From an uncultured Eubacterium sp. (GTDB taxonomy: Bacteria > Bacillota > Clostridia > Lachnospirales > CAG-274): a DNA stretch of 13,887 nt. A program made the position numbers and the translations under genes. Of the stretch, positions 1 to 6,868 are shown one piece after another. The notes beneath the pieces are model-generated. The model searched no databases and was not told where the DNA came from. It saw only the letters and a program-made list of their open reading frames with translations. The stretch spans positions 1 through 13,887 of the forward strand of contig UQRG01000028.1 in NCBI GenBank assembly GCA_900543365.1, read 5' to 3'. Within the stretch, counting starts at the first letter, position 1; every line of letters begins with the position of its first letter.

Positions 1-85
1 TGCTAAGGAATTTAGTGGTGATAAGGCACCGGCTTTTGTTAATGCTGTACTTTCTAAAATTGTTAAAAGCAAGGGTGTTGAATAA
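1..85 (+). CDS. nusB: NusB transcription antitermination factor, C-terminal end only
   Basis: Reading from base 2, the frame gives 27 residues and a TAA at 83-85; the start lies outside the window. The segment DKAPAFVNAVLSKIVK matches the typical NusB C-terminus (family pattern K-x-P-x-F-V/I-N-G/A-V-L-x-K-I). NusB binds boxA RNA together with S10 (NusE) and supports antitermination on rRNA operons. The stop is two bases before the xseA ATG, so the two genes are probably co-transcribed. nusB next to xseA is a common Firmicutes arrangement, which supports a call made from a short fragment. Confidence 0.8.
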   Translation, partial: AKEFSGDKAPAFVNAVLSKIVKSKGVE

Positions 86-87
86 TA

Positions 88-1005
88 ATGAAAGTTTATA
101 CTGTTTCACAGATAAACAATTATATTAAAAGAATACTTGAAAATGATGTATTTCTTTCCGATGTGTATATTGAGGCAGAAGTTTCTAACTTTAAGGCTCA
201 TACTAGTGGACATCTTTATTTTACTTTAAAAGATAGCGGTGCTGCTATTAATGCTGTTATGTTTCGCAGCTATGCTGAAGGACTTAAGTTTATGCCTGAA
301 AGTGGTATGAAAGTTGTAACGAGAGGTTATATTTCTCTTTATGAAAAAAACGGTCAATATCAGCTTTATGTAAATAGTATGGAGCCTGCTGGTATAGGTG
401 CTCTATACCTTGCCTATGAGCAACTTAAGGCTAGACTTGAAAAGGCTGGAGTGTTTGACCAGAAATACAAAAAGCCTATTCCACAAATGCCTAAAACTGT
501 AGCTGTGATTACATCACCTACAGGTGCAGCTGTTAGGGATATTATAAATGTAGCAGGTAGAAGAAATCCTAATGTTGAAATAGTCATTGTGCCTACTCTT
601 GTTCAAGGTAAAAATGCCGGATTAGAGATAGTTAAGGCTATTGAAATGGTTAACAGATGGAACAAGGCAGACACTATTATATTAGGCAGAGGTGGTGGTT
701 CAATAGAGGATTTGTGGGCTTTTAATGAGGAAATTGTTGCAAGAGCAATTTTTGACTCAGATATTCCTATTATATCTGCTGTAGGTCACGAAACAGATTT
801 TACCATTGCAGATTTTATAGCTGATATGAGAGCTCCTACACCTTCGGCTGGTGCTGAAATTGCTGTACCAGAGGGAAATGCCATTAATGAAAAGGTAACT
901 AGTGTTTATAAAAAAATAACAAAGAGTATTCAAGCTAAATATAGTGATAGTTTGAATAAATACAAGTATTGTGTAAATAATTATGGCTTTAAGAAATTTA
1001 TTTGA
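88..1005 (+). CDS. xseA: Exodeoxyribonuclease VII large subunit, N-terminal and catalytic part (frameshifted)
   Basis: Large subunit of exonuclease VII, which degrades single-stranded DNA to oligonucleotides together with many XseB subunits. Residues about 1-100 form the N-terminal OB-fold (start MKVYTVSQINNYIKR, then IEAEVSNFKAHTSGHLYF). Residues about 125-260 hold the catalytic core with SPTGAAVRDI (143-152), GRGGGSIEDLWAFNEE (200-215) and VGHETDFTIADF (232-243) followed by RAPTPSAGAE. The frame stops at 1003-1005 after 305 residues, whereas family members are about 400 or more. The missing coiled-coil and C-terminal part continues in the next frame (983-1273). Removing one A from 991-992 or 994-996 would join the two into a protein of about 395 residues. 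This is a sequencing error, a real inactivating frameshift, or less likely programmed shifting. Confidence 0.93.
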   Translation: MKVYTVSQINNYIKRILENDVFLSDVYIEAEVSNFKAHTSGHLYFTLKDSGAAINAVMFRSYAEGLKFMPESGMKVVTRGYISLYEKNGQYQLYVNSMEPAGIGALYLAYEQLKARLEKAGVFDQKYKKPIPQMPKTVAVITSPTGAAVRDIINVAGRRNPNVEIVIVPTLVQGKNAGLEIVKAIEMVNRWNKADTIILGRGGGSIEDLWAFNEEIVARAIFDSDIPIISAVGHETDFTIADFIADMRAPTPSAGAEIAVPEGNAINEKVTSVYKKITKSIQAKYSDSLNKYKYCVNNYGFKKFI

Positions 1006-1273
1006 TAATGAAATATATGTATCTGAACTTTTTAATAAAATATATAATAATTTAAATAGTAGCATAAATAAAAATAAACTTATACTTAAAAATTGTCTTG
1101 ATAATATTGAAAATAAATCACCTCTTAATATACTAAAAAGAGGGTATTCTCTTGCATATAATAGTAAGGGTGAATTGCTTAAATCTAGTGAAAATATAAA
1201 TGTTAGTGAAGAAATATGTGTTAAACTTAATGAAGGAAGTATCGAGGCAAAAGTAACTAAGGTAGGTGAATAA
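983..1273 (+). CDS. xseA: Exodeoxyribonuclease VII large subunit, C-terminal part in a shifted frame
   Basis: This frame carries the C-terminal part of XseA: a helical stretch (EIYVSELFNKIYNNLNSSI) and the family's closing domain with SPLNILKRGYSLAYN, where the 'P-x-x-x-L-x-R-GY-a/s' signature is characteristic of XseA. It ends with a lysine- and valine-rich tail just before xseB. Homology probably resumes near 997 (NLFDNE), so the ATG at 983 is unlikely to be a true start; no good ribosome site precedes it. The frame is closed upstream by a TAA at 974-976. It should be read as the 3' part of the gene starting at 88. If the frameshift is real in the cell, this fragment is probably not made in useful amounts. 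Confidence 0.85.
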   Translation: MALRNLFDNEIYVSELFNKIYNNLNSSINKNKLILKNCLDNIENKSPLNILKRGYSLAYNSKGELLKSSENINVSEEICVKLNEGSIEAKVTKVGE

Positions 1274-1275
1274 TT

Positions 1276-1509
1276 TTGGCTAAAAAGAAAACTTTTGAAG
1301 AAGCATTAACAAGACTTGAAGAAATAGCAGAATTAATGGAACAAGAAGAAACTGGTCTTGAAAATTCTGTTAAACTTTATAAGGAAGGTGTTACTTTATC
1401 TGTTTATTGTTCTGAAATATTAAACAGAGCAGAGCAACAGGTTATGGAGTTAAAGGAAAGTGCTGATGGTGTGTTTAGCAAAAAGACCTTTAATATAGGA
1501 GAAGAATAA
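1276..1509 (+). CDS. xseB: Exodeoxyribonuclease VII small subunit
   Basis: 77-residue small helical subunit of exonuclease VII, which decorates the XseA coiled coil. Family features are FEEALTRLEEIAELMEQ near the N-terminus, GLENSVKLYKEG in the middle, and the helix ending in EQQVMELK. The length is normal for XseB (about 70-80). The start is TTG at 1276, chosen because GGTGA at 1265-1269 sits about 6 nt upstream and the family begins with a short Lys-rich segment (MAKKKTFEEAL). It begins two bases after the xseA stop, and its own TAA overlaps the next ATG by one base (TAATG). An intact xseB suggests that the complex is, or recently was, functional. Confidence 0.93.
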   Translation: MAKKKTFEEALTRLEEIAELMEQEETGLENSVKLYKEGVTLSVYCSEILNRAEQQVMELKESADGVFSKKTFNIGEE

Positions 1510-2372
1510 TGGACTATAAAAATAAATTAAATGAAAGAATAGAACTTATTAATAAAGCTCTTGAAAAATATCTTGTGCCGCATTATCCAGAAAGATTGTA
1601 TGAGGCAATGAATTATAGTGTTTTTGCTGGTGGTAAAAGAATGAGACCTGTTCTTTTGATTTCAGCTTGTGAGGCTGTAGGTGGCAATATAGAAGATGCT
1701 ATTCCTTTTGCTTGTGCTTTAGAAATGATTCACACTTATTCATTAATTCACGATGATTTGCCTGCTATGGATAATGATGATTTTAGACGAGGTAAGCCAA
1801 CTTGTCACAAGGCTTTTGATGAGGCTTTGGCAATACTTGCTGGTGACGGTCTGCTTACTTATGCCTTTGAAGTAATGTTAGAGGCTGTTTGTAAAAATAA
1901 TGACAGCAAGTATGCCAAGGCAACTAAGTTAATTGCTAATTATAGTGGTAGTCAGGGTATGCTTGTAGGTCAGGTTGTAGATGTTCAATCTGAAGGACAT
2001 AAAATTGATAATAAGACTCTTATGTTTATTCACGATAATAAAACTGGTGGACTTATTAAGGCAGCCTTTATGGCTGGGGCAGATAATTATACAGTAAGTG
2101 ATTTTGAAAAAATTGGTTACAATATGGGTATGGCTTTTCAGATTAAAGATGACATACTTGATGTTACAAGTACTTCTGAAATTCTTGGTAAGCCAATATT
2201 AAGTGATATTAAAAATAATAAACAAACTTATGTATCATTATATGGTCTTGACAATGCACAGCAGGATTATGAAACTCTTTCAACTGGTGCTGTTAAAATG
2301 ATTGATAATATAGGAAATAAGGCTAATTTTCTTAGTTGGTATGCAAGTTCTTTAATTAATAGAGAAAAATAG
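1509..2372 (+). CDS. ispA: Polyprenyl synthetase, farnesyl diphosphate synthase type (IspA)
   Basis: Trans-prenyltransferase that condenses isopentenyl diphosphate with allylic diphosphates, probably giving farnesyl diphosphate for undecaprenyl and quinone routes. The 287-residue length fits short-chain synthases. Visible motifs are GGKRMRP (41-47), the first aspartate-rich motif HDDLPAMDNDD (81-91, with D82, D83 and D88), GQVVDV (154-159), HDNKTGGLI (175-183, substrate-binding Lys-Thr) and the second aspartate-rich motif KDDILD (213-218). The ATG overlaps the xseB stop by one base, which suggests translational coupling. xseA-xseB-ispA is a widespread order. Product chain length cannot be fixed from sequence alone, but FPP is most likely given the first-motif form DDLPAMD. 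Confidence 0.94.
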   Translation: MDYKNKLNERIELINKALEKYLVPHYPERLYEAMNYSVFAGGKRMRPVLLISACEAVGGNIEDAIPFACALEMIHTYSLIHDDLPAMDNDDFRRGKPTCHKAFDEALAILAGDGLLTYAFEVMLEAVCKNNDSKYAKATKLIANYSGSQGMLVGQVVDVQSEGHKIDNKTLMFIHDNKTGGLIKAAFMAGADNYTVSDFEKIGYNMGMAFQIKDDILDVTSTSEILGKPILSDIKNNKQTYVSLYGLDNAQQDYETLSTGAVKMIDNIGNKANFLSWYASSLINREK

Positions 2373-2384
2373 GATTGATAAACT

Positions 2385-2828
2385 ATGATATATATAAAAC
2401 AATTATTAAATAATGATATTATTATTATATCGATTGCTTCTTGGGCTACTGCACAGATTATTAAAATGATACTTGATTTAATTACTTCAGGTAAGATTGA
2501 TTGGGAACTTATGGTGGCATCTGGTGGTATGCCTAGTTCACACAGTTCATTTGTGTGTGCATTAGCAACTAGTGTAGGATTAAATACGGGCTTTGATTCT
2601 TCACTTTTCGCTGTTTGTTTTGTTTTGGCTGTAGTAGTTATGTATGATGCAGCAGGTGTCAGACGAGCTGCTGGCTCTCACGCTGCCATTATTAATAAAA
2701 TAATGACTGGTTTAAATATTAAAGATGAAAAGCTAAAAGAACTTTTAGGTCATACACCTATACAGGTAGGTGCTGGTGCAATTTTAGGCGTAATTATTGC
2801 TTTTATAGGCAATATTTTGCTCAAGTAA
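2385..2828 (+). CDS. Divergent PAP2 family membrane protein (DUF212, YuiD-like)
   Basis: 147-residue integral membrane protein. Three or four hydrophobic stretches are visible: about 12-31, 48-68 (containing the motif), 72-91 and 127-146. The family signature GGMPSSHSSFV (about 48-58) resembles the PSGH phosphatase motif of PAP2 enzymes, and a second conserved block YDAAGVRRAAGSHAAIINKI follows at about 87-106. Its exact substrate is not established. Its place between ispA and dxs suggests a role with prenyl phosphates or lipid carriers, but this is inference. The start ATG at 2385 lies 12 bp after the ispA stop; the ribosome site is weak (AGGATTGA near 2372-2379). Confidence 0.85.
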   Translation: MIYIKQLLNNDIIIISIASWATAQIIKMILDLITSGKIDWELMVASGGMPSSHSSFVCALATSVGLNTGFDSSLFAVCFVLAVVVMYDAAGVRRAAGSHAAIINKIMTGLNIKDEKLKELLGHTPIQVGAGAILGVIIAFIGNILLK

Positions 2829-2841
2829 AAGAGGGATTACA

Positions 2842-4725
2842 GTGTATTTAGAAAAAATTAATTCTCCGGAAGATGTAAAAAAATTAAGCATTGATAAGCT
2901 TGATATTCTTGCTCAAGAAATAAGAGAATTTTTAATTAACTCAATATCAAAAACAGGAGGGCATCTTGCATCAAATCTTGGTGTTGTTGATTTGACTATA
3001 GCAATGCATTACTGCTTTAGTTGTCCTAGAGATAAGTTTGTGTGGGATGTAGGTCATCAGTCTTATACTCACAAAATTTTAACAGGACGCAAGGATGAGT
3101 TTTCTACACTTAGAAAGCTAGACGGACTAAGTGGTTTTCCTAAAACTAATGAAAGCCGTTATGATGCCTTTAATACTGGTCATAGTTCCACTTCAATAGC
3201 TGCTGCTATAGGTCTTGCAAGGGCAAGAGATTTAATGGGACATTCATATAATGTTGTGTCTGTTATTGGTGATGGTGCTATGACTGGTGGCTTAGCTTAT
3301 GAGGCTCTTAACAATGTAGGCAGAGCTCATACTAAATTAATTATTATTTTAAATGATAATCAAATGTCTATTTCTGAAAATGTTGGAGCAATGAGCAAGT
3401 ATTTAAGTGAACTTATACTTAATCAGAAATATATGAATGCAAAGTCTGGTATTCATAAAAAACTTACAAATATGCCAATAGGTGGTAAACAGCTTTACAA
3501 TCTTCTTTACAAAAGTAAGGGAACATTAAAAAATGCTATTATGCCTGAAAACAGTATGTTTGAGCATTTAGGCATAAAGTATGTTGGTCCTATTGATGGT
3601 CACGATATTAAGCGACTTGTTAATGTTTTAAACAAAGCTAAGAAAATAAATAAGCCTGTACTTATTCATATTATGACTAAAAAGGGCAAGGGTTATGAAC
3701 CGGCTGAAATAATGCCTAGTGTTTATCACGGAGTAGGAAAATTTGACAGAAAAGTTGGTGTTGTCCCAAATTATAATAGTAAAGAAACATATTCTGATAT
3801 TTTTGGCAGAAAAATGATTGAATTGGCTGCAAGCAATAAAAAAATATGTGCTATTACTGCAGCTATGCCTTCTGGTACTGGCTTAACTAAGTTTTCAAGA
3901 ATGTATCCTAAGAGATTTTTTGATGTGGGCATAGCTGAGGAGTATGCAGTAACATTTGCAGCGGGCTTAGCAAAGGGTGGCTTTACGCCAATTTTTGCTG
4001 TATATTCAACATTTTTACAAAGAAGCTATGACCAAATTGTTCACGATGTATGTATTCAAAATCTTCATGTGGTTTTTGCTATTGATAGAGCTGGTATAGT
4101 AGGTGATGATGGTGAAACTCATCAGGGTGTATATGATATTTCGTTTTTATCTCATATACCTAATATTACTGTTATGGCACCTAAAAATAAAATTGAATTT
4201 GAAGATATGCTTGAATTTGCTATAAACAAAATGAATGGACCAGTTGCTATAAGATACCCTAGAGGACAAGCATCAGATGTAATGATTGGTGCAGAAAAGT
4301 CTATTGAAGTTGGTAAACCAGAATATATTTATAATGGTGAAAATATTGCACTTTTAAGTTATGGTGCAATGATGGACGAAGCTGTAGAAGTTTATAGTAA
4401 CCTTGTTAATAAAGGGTATAATCCAACTTTAATAAATGCTAGATTTGCATCACCTATTGATGATGATTTAATAAAAGATATGGCTGAAAATTATAAGTAT
4501 ATTTTTACTATGGAAGATAATATTTATTCTGGCGGTTTTGGCTCAAATTTATCACAAAGATTGTGTGAATATGGTGTTAGAGGTAATGTTATTCATAATT
4601 TTGCTTTTCCTGATATGTATATTGAACACGGAAACAGAGGGTTGCTTTTTGAGCGTTATGGTATGACTGCTGAAAAGATGCTTAATGTAATTATGGAAAA
4701 AATTGGGGAAAATAACAATGGGTGA
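2842..4725 (+). CDS. dxs: 1-deoxy-D-xylulose-5-phosphate synthase
   Basis: Thiamine-diphosphate enzyme that joins pyruvate and glyceraldehyde 3-phosphate to make DXP, the entry step of the MEP isoprenoid pathway (also feeding thiamine and pyridoxal). The 627 residues match the usual length. Visible elements are TGGHLASNLGVVDLT (38-52), VWDVGHQSYTHKILTGR (67-83), the TPP/Mg motif GDGAMTGG (143-150) ending in NDN (171-173), and the pyrimidine-binding block DVGIAEEYAVTFAAGLA (361-377), where E366 should be the conserved activating glutamate. The residue after AEE is Tyr, where many homologues have His. The start is GTG at 2842 with GAGGGA at 2831-2836 ahead of it. The 3' end overlaps tlyA by 8 bp. 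Physical linkage with ispA supports a shared isoprenoid supply unit. Confidence 0.96.
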   Translation: MYLEKINSPEDVKKLSIDKLDILAQEIREFLINSISKTGGHLASNLGVVDLTIAMHYCFSCPRDKFVWDVGHQSYTHKILTGRKDEFSTLRKLDGLSGFPKTNESRYDAFNTGHSSTSIAAAIGLARARDLMGHSYNVVSVIGDGAMTGGLAYEALNNVGRAHTKLIIILNDNQMSISENVGAMSKYLSELILNQKYMNAKSGIHKKLTNMPIGGKQLYNLLYKSKGTLKNAIMPENSMFEHLGIKYVGPIDGHDIKRLVNVLNKAKKINKPVLIHIMTKKGKGYEPAEIMPSVYHGVGKFDRKVGVVPNYNSKETYSDIFGRKMIELAASNKKICAITAAMPSGTGLTKFSRMYPKRFFDVGIAEEYAVTFAAGLAKGGFTPIFAVYSTFLQRSYDQIVHDVCIQNLHVVFAIDRAGIVGDDGETHQGVYDISFLSHIPNITVMAPKNKIEFEDMLEFAINKMNGPVAIRYPRGQASDVMIGAEKSIEVGKPEYIYNGENIALLSYGAMMDEAVEVYSNLVNKGYNPTLINARFASPIDDDLIKDMAENYKYIFTMEDNIYSGGFGSNLSQRLCEYGVRGNVIHNFAFPDMYIEHGNRGLLFERYGMTAEKMLNVIMEKIGENNNG

Positions 4726-5509
4726 TAAAAGACTTGATGTTTGTGTAAGGGAAAAAATGAATATTTCCAGACAAAAGGCACAGGAACTTATAGATAATAA
4801 TAGTGTTACCGTAAATGGTAAAATTGTAAATAAGTCATCTTTTAAGGTAGATAAAAATGATATTGTAGAAGTTGGCGATACTGATAAAATACTTAAATAT
4901 GTAGGTCGAGGTGGATATAAACTTGAAAGGGCAGTAAAAGTTTTTGACATTCATATTAAGGGAATATGTGTGGATATTGGTTCATCTACTGGTGGTTTTA
5001 CTGATTGTATGTTGCAAAATGGTGCAGAAAAAGTATTTGCTGTTGATGTAGGCAGTAATCAGCTTGCAGATAAACTTAGAAGTGATACTAGAGTAATATC
5101 AATGGAAGATACTGATATAAGAAATGCTAATATTCCTTTAGCTGATTTTATTGGCTGTGATGTTTCGTTTATTTCTCTTACTAAAATATTTGGAAGTGTT
5201 TATAATATATTAAAAGGTACTGGTTCTGGTGTCTTTTTAATAAAACCTCAGTTTGAGGCAGGCAGAGAAAATATATCTAAAAATGGTATTGTAAAAAATC
5301 CTAAGGTTCATAAAAGGGTTATAAGTAACATTATAAGTAATGCACTAACAAATGGACTTTATGTTAAGGAACTTACATATTCACCAATACAAGGCGGTGA
5401 TGGAAATATTGAGTACTTAATACATATTAATAAAGTCGATAATGTTTGTGTAAATCAGAATACTATTGACCAAGTTGTTGATACTGCTTTTAAACTCTTT
5501 AAAAAATAG
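4718..5509 (+). CDS. tlyA: TlyA family rRNA (cytidine-2'-O)-methyltransferase
   Basis: Predicted S4-domain 2'-O-methyltransferase of the TlyA (YqxC/YqxC-like) family, which modifies ribosomal RNA with S-adenosylmethionine. Residues 1-60 are an S4 RNA-binding domain (RLDVCVREKMNISRQKAQEL, then VTVNGKIVNKSSFKV). The FtsJ-like fold follows: YVGRGGYKLERA, SAM-binding motif DIGSSTGGFTDCML, VFAVDVG, CDVSFISL and FLIKPQFEAGR, with a late QGGDGNIEYL segment. I chose the ATG at 4718 (263 residues) because GGGGAA at 4705-4710 lies 7 nt ahead of it; a TTG at 4703 would add five residues but has no ribosome site. It overlaps dxs by 8 bp, so translation is probably coupled. Older annotations call such proteins hemolysins. 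Confidence 0.93.
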   Translation: MGDKRLDVCVREKMNISRQKAQELIDNNSVTVNGKIVNKSSFKVDKNDIVEVGDTDKILKYVGRGGYKLERAVKVFDIHIKGICVDIGSSTGGFTDCMLQNGAEKVFAVDVGSNQLADKLRSDTRVISMEDTDIRNANIPLADFIGCDVSFISLTKIFGSVYNILKGTGSGVFLIKPQFEAGRENISKNGIVKNPKVHKRVISNIISNALTNGLYVKELTYSPIQGGDGNIEYLIHINKVDNVCVNQNTIDQVVDTAFKLFKK

Positions 5510-5517
5510 GTGATTGT

Positions 5518-6375
5518 ATGAAAAAAATAGGTTTTATAACAAATATAGATAAAGACCCTGACCTTATCCATACAAGAGAGCTAGCATTGTGGGCTATTGA
5601 AAAGGGCTGTCAAGTTCTTCTTAATTTATCGTTAAGCAAAAGATTAAATATAGGTGAACCTATGAATAGTACAGATGAAATTTATGAAAAGTCTGACTTT
5701 GTTGTTGTTCTCGGTGGTGATGGAACTATACTAAGAGTTGCTAGAAAGGCGGCTATTTATGGCACACCTATACTTGGTATAAACTTTGGTACACTAGGAT
5801 ATTTAGCTGATGTTGAAAGGTCCGATGGTAAAGTTGCTATTGAAAAGGTATTAAATGGTGATTATAAAATAGAAAAAAGAATGATGCTTGAGGCATATAT
5901 TGAAAGAGGTTGTATAAGCCACGACACGCAATTAGCGTTAAATGAGGTTTGTGTGAGCAATTCTAATTTTTCTCGTATGATTAGCTTAAGTGTTGAAGTA
6001 AATGATGAATATATTAATACATTTAGGGCTGATGGTATAATTGTATCTACACCTACCGGCTCAACAGCTTACAATTTGTCTGCTGGTGGTCCTATTCTTA
6101 ACACTAATACAGAGCTTATGACAATAACCCATATTTGTCCTCACGCTCTTTATGCTAGACCTATTGTTGTATCTGGCAATGATGTCATTAAAATTAGAGT
6201 AGCGGGAGATTATAGCAATACTCAAGTTACACTTGATGGTCAAAATGATGACAGAGTTAAAAGTGGTGATGCTGTTGTAATTCGCAAGTCAAAGTATCAG
6301 ACAAGCATTATAAAGACAACTAACTTATCTTTCTTTGACATATTAAGACGAAAGATGGTTGATGTAAGTATATAA
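5518..6375 (+). CDS. nadK: NAD(+)/NADH kinase
   Basis: Phosphorylates NAD to NADP with ATP or polyphosphate. The 285 residues carry the diagnostic GGDGT motif (66-70) in VVLGGDGTILRVAR, the INFGTLGYLADVE segment (88-100), LNEVCVSN with the NE pair, and FRADGIIVSTPTGSTAYNLSAGGPI, the conserved C-terminal NAD-binding block. The glycine-rich loop and the catalytic-site aspartate of GGDG are intact. The start ATG at 5518 has AGGTGA at 5508-5513, overlapping the tlyA stop. nadK between tlyA and argR is common in Clostridia. Confidence 0.96.
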   Translation: MKKIGFITNIDKDPDLIHTRELALWAIEKGCQVLLNLSLSKRLNIGEPMNSTDEIYEKSDFVVVLGGDGTILRVARKAAIYGTPILGINFGTLGYLADVERSDGKVAIEKVLNGDYKIEKRMMLEAYIERGCISHDTQLALNEVCVSNSNFSRMISLSVEVNDEYINTFRADGIIVSTPTGSTAYNLSAGGPILNTNTELMTITHICPHALYARPIVVSGNDVIKIRVAGDYSNTQVTLDGQNDDRVKSGDAVVIRKSKYQTSIIKTTNLSFFDILRRKMVDVSI

Positions 6376-6398
6376 TTAGTTGTAGTTGGGGTTATGTT

Positions 6399-6854
6399 AT
6401 GAAAGTTAAAAGACAATCGAAAATATTAGAAATTATTAAAGACAATGAAATAGATAAACAAGAAACCTTAGCTGAAATACTTAACTTAGAGGGATTTAAT
6501 GTAACTCAAGCTACAGTTTCAAGAGATATAAGAGAACTTAAACTTACAAAAGTTTCTGCTGGCAATGGTAAACAAAAGTATGTTGCTGTTTCTAATGATG
6601 AAAGTCAAGTAAGTGAAAGACTTAAGAGAGTATTTAGGGATGGTGTTATTAGTATTGATTATGCACAAAATATAATAGTTATTAAAACCCTTATTGGTAT
6701 GGCTATGGCTGTTGCTGCAGCTTTAGATGCAATGGATAATACTGAAATAATAGGTACTATTGCAGGTGATGATACTGTTTTTTGTGTTGTCAAAAATGAA
6801 AGTAAGGCTGTTAAACTTATTGAAAAGCTTAAGGATAATATTAACAACCATTAA
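6399..6854 (+). CDS. argR: Arginine repressor ArgR/AhrC
   Basis: Hexameric arginine-sensing regulator that represses arginine synthesis and can activate catabolism. The N-terminal winged helix-turn-helix is visible at about 5-50, with KQETLAEILNLEGFNVTQATVSRDIRELKL; the SRDIREL recognition segment is the family hallmark. The C-terminal domain (about 75-150) has the arginine-binding and hexamer motif IGTIAGDDTVFCVV. The 151-residue length is typical. A weak G-rich ribosome site (TTGGGG, 6386-6391) precedes the ATG by 7 nt. It lies upstream of recN as in Bacillus (ahrC-recN). Lysine codons are mostly AAA (11 to 5 AAG by hand count), unlike rpsB. Confidence 0.96.
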   Translation: MKVKRQSKILEIIKDNEIDKQETLAEILNLEGFNVTQATVSRDIRELKLTKVSAGNGKQKYVAVSNDESQVSERLKRVFRDGVISIDYAQNIIVIKTLIGMAMAVAAALDAMDNTEIIGTIAGDDTVFCVVKNESKAVKLIEKLKDNINNH

Positions 6855-6868
6855 TTTTAGGAGGAACT

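Noticed and set aside
757..1065. Minus-strand open frame within xseA, and similar antisense frames in dxs, recN, rpsB, tsf and dinB
   Set aside because: They lie opposite well-supported genes, lack ribosome sites and recognisable domains, and have low-complexity composition typical of shadow frames.
4703..4717. TTG start for tlyA at 4703
   Set aside because: No ribosome site lies ahead of it, whereas GGGGAA at 4705-4710 is well placed for the ATG at 4718, where family homology also begins.
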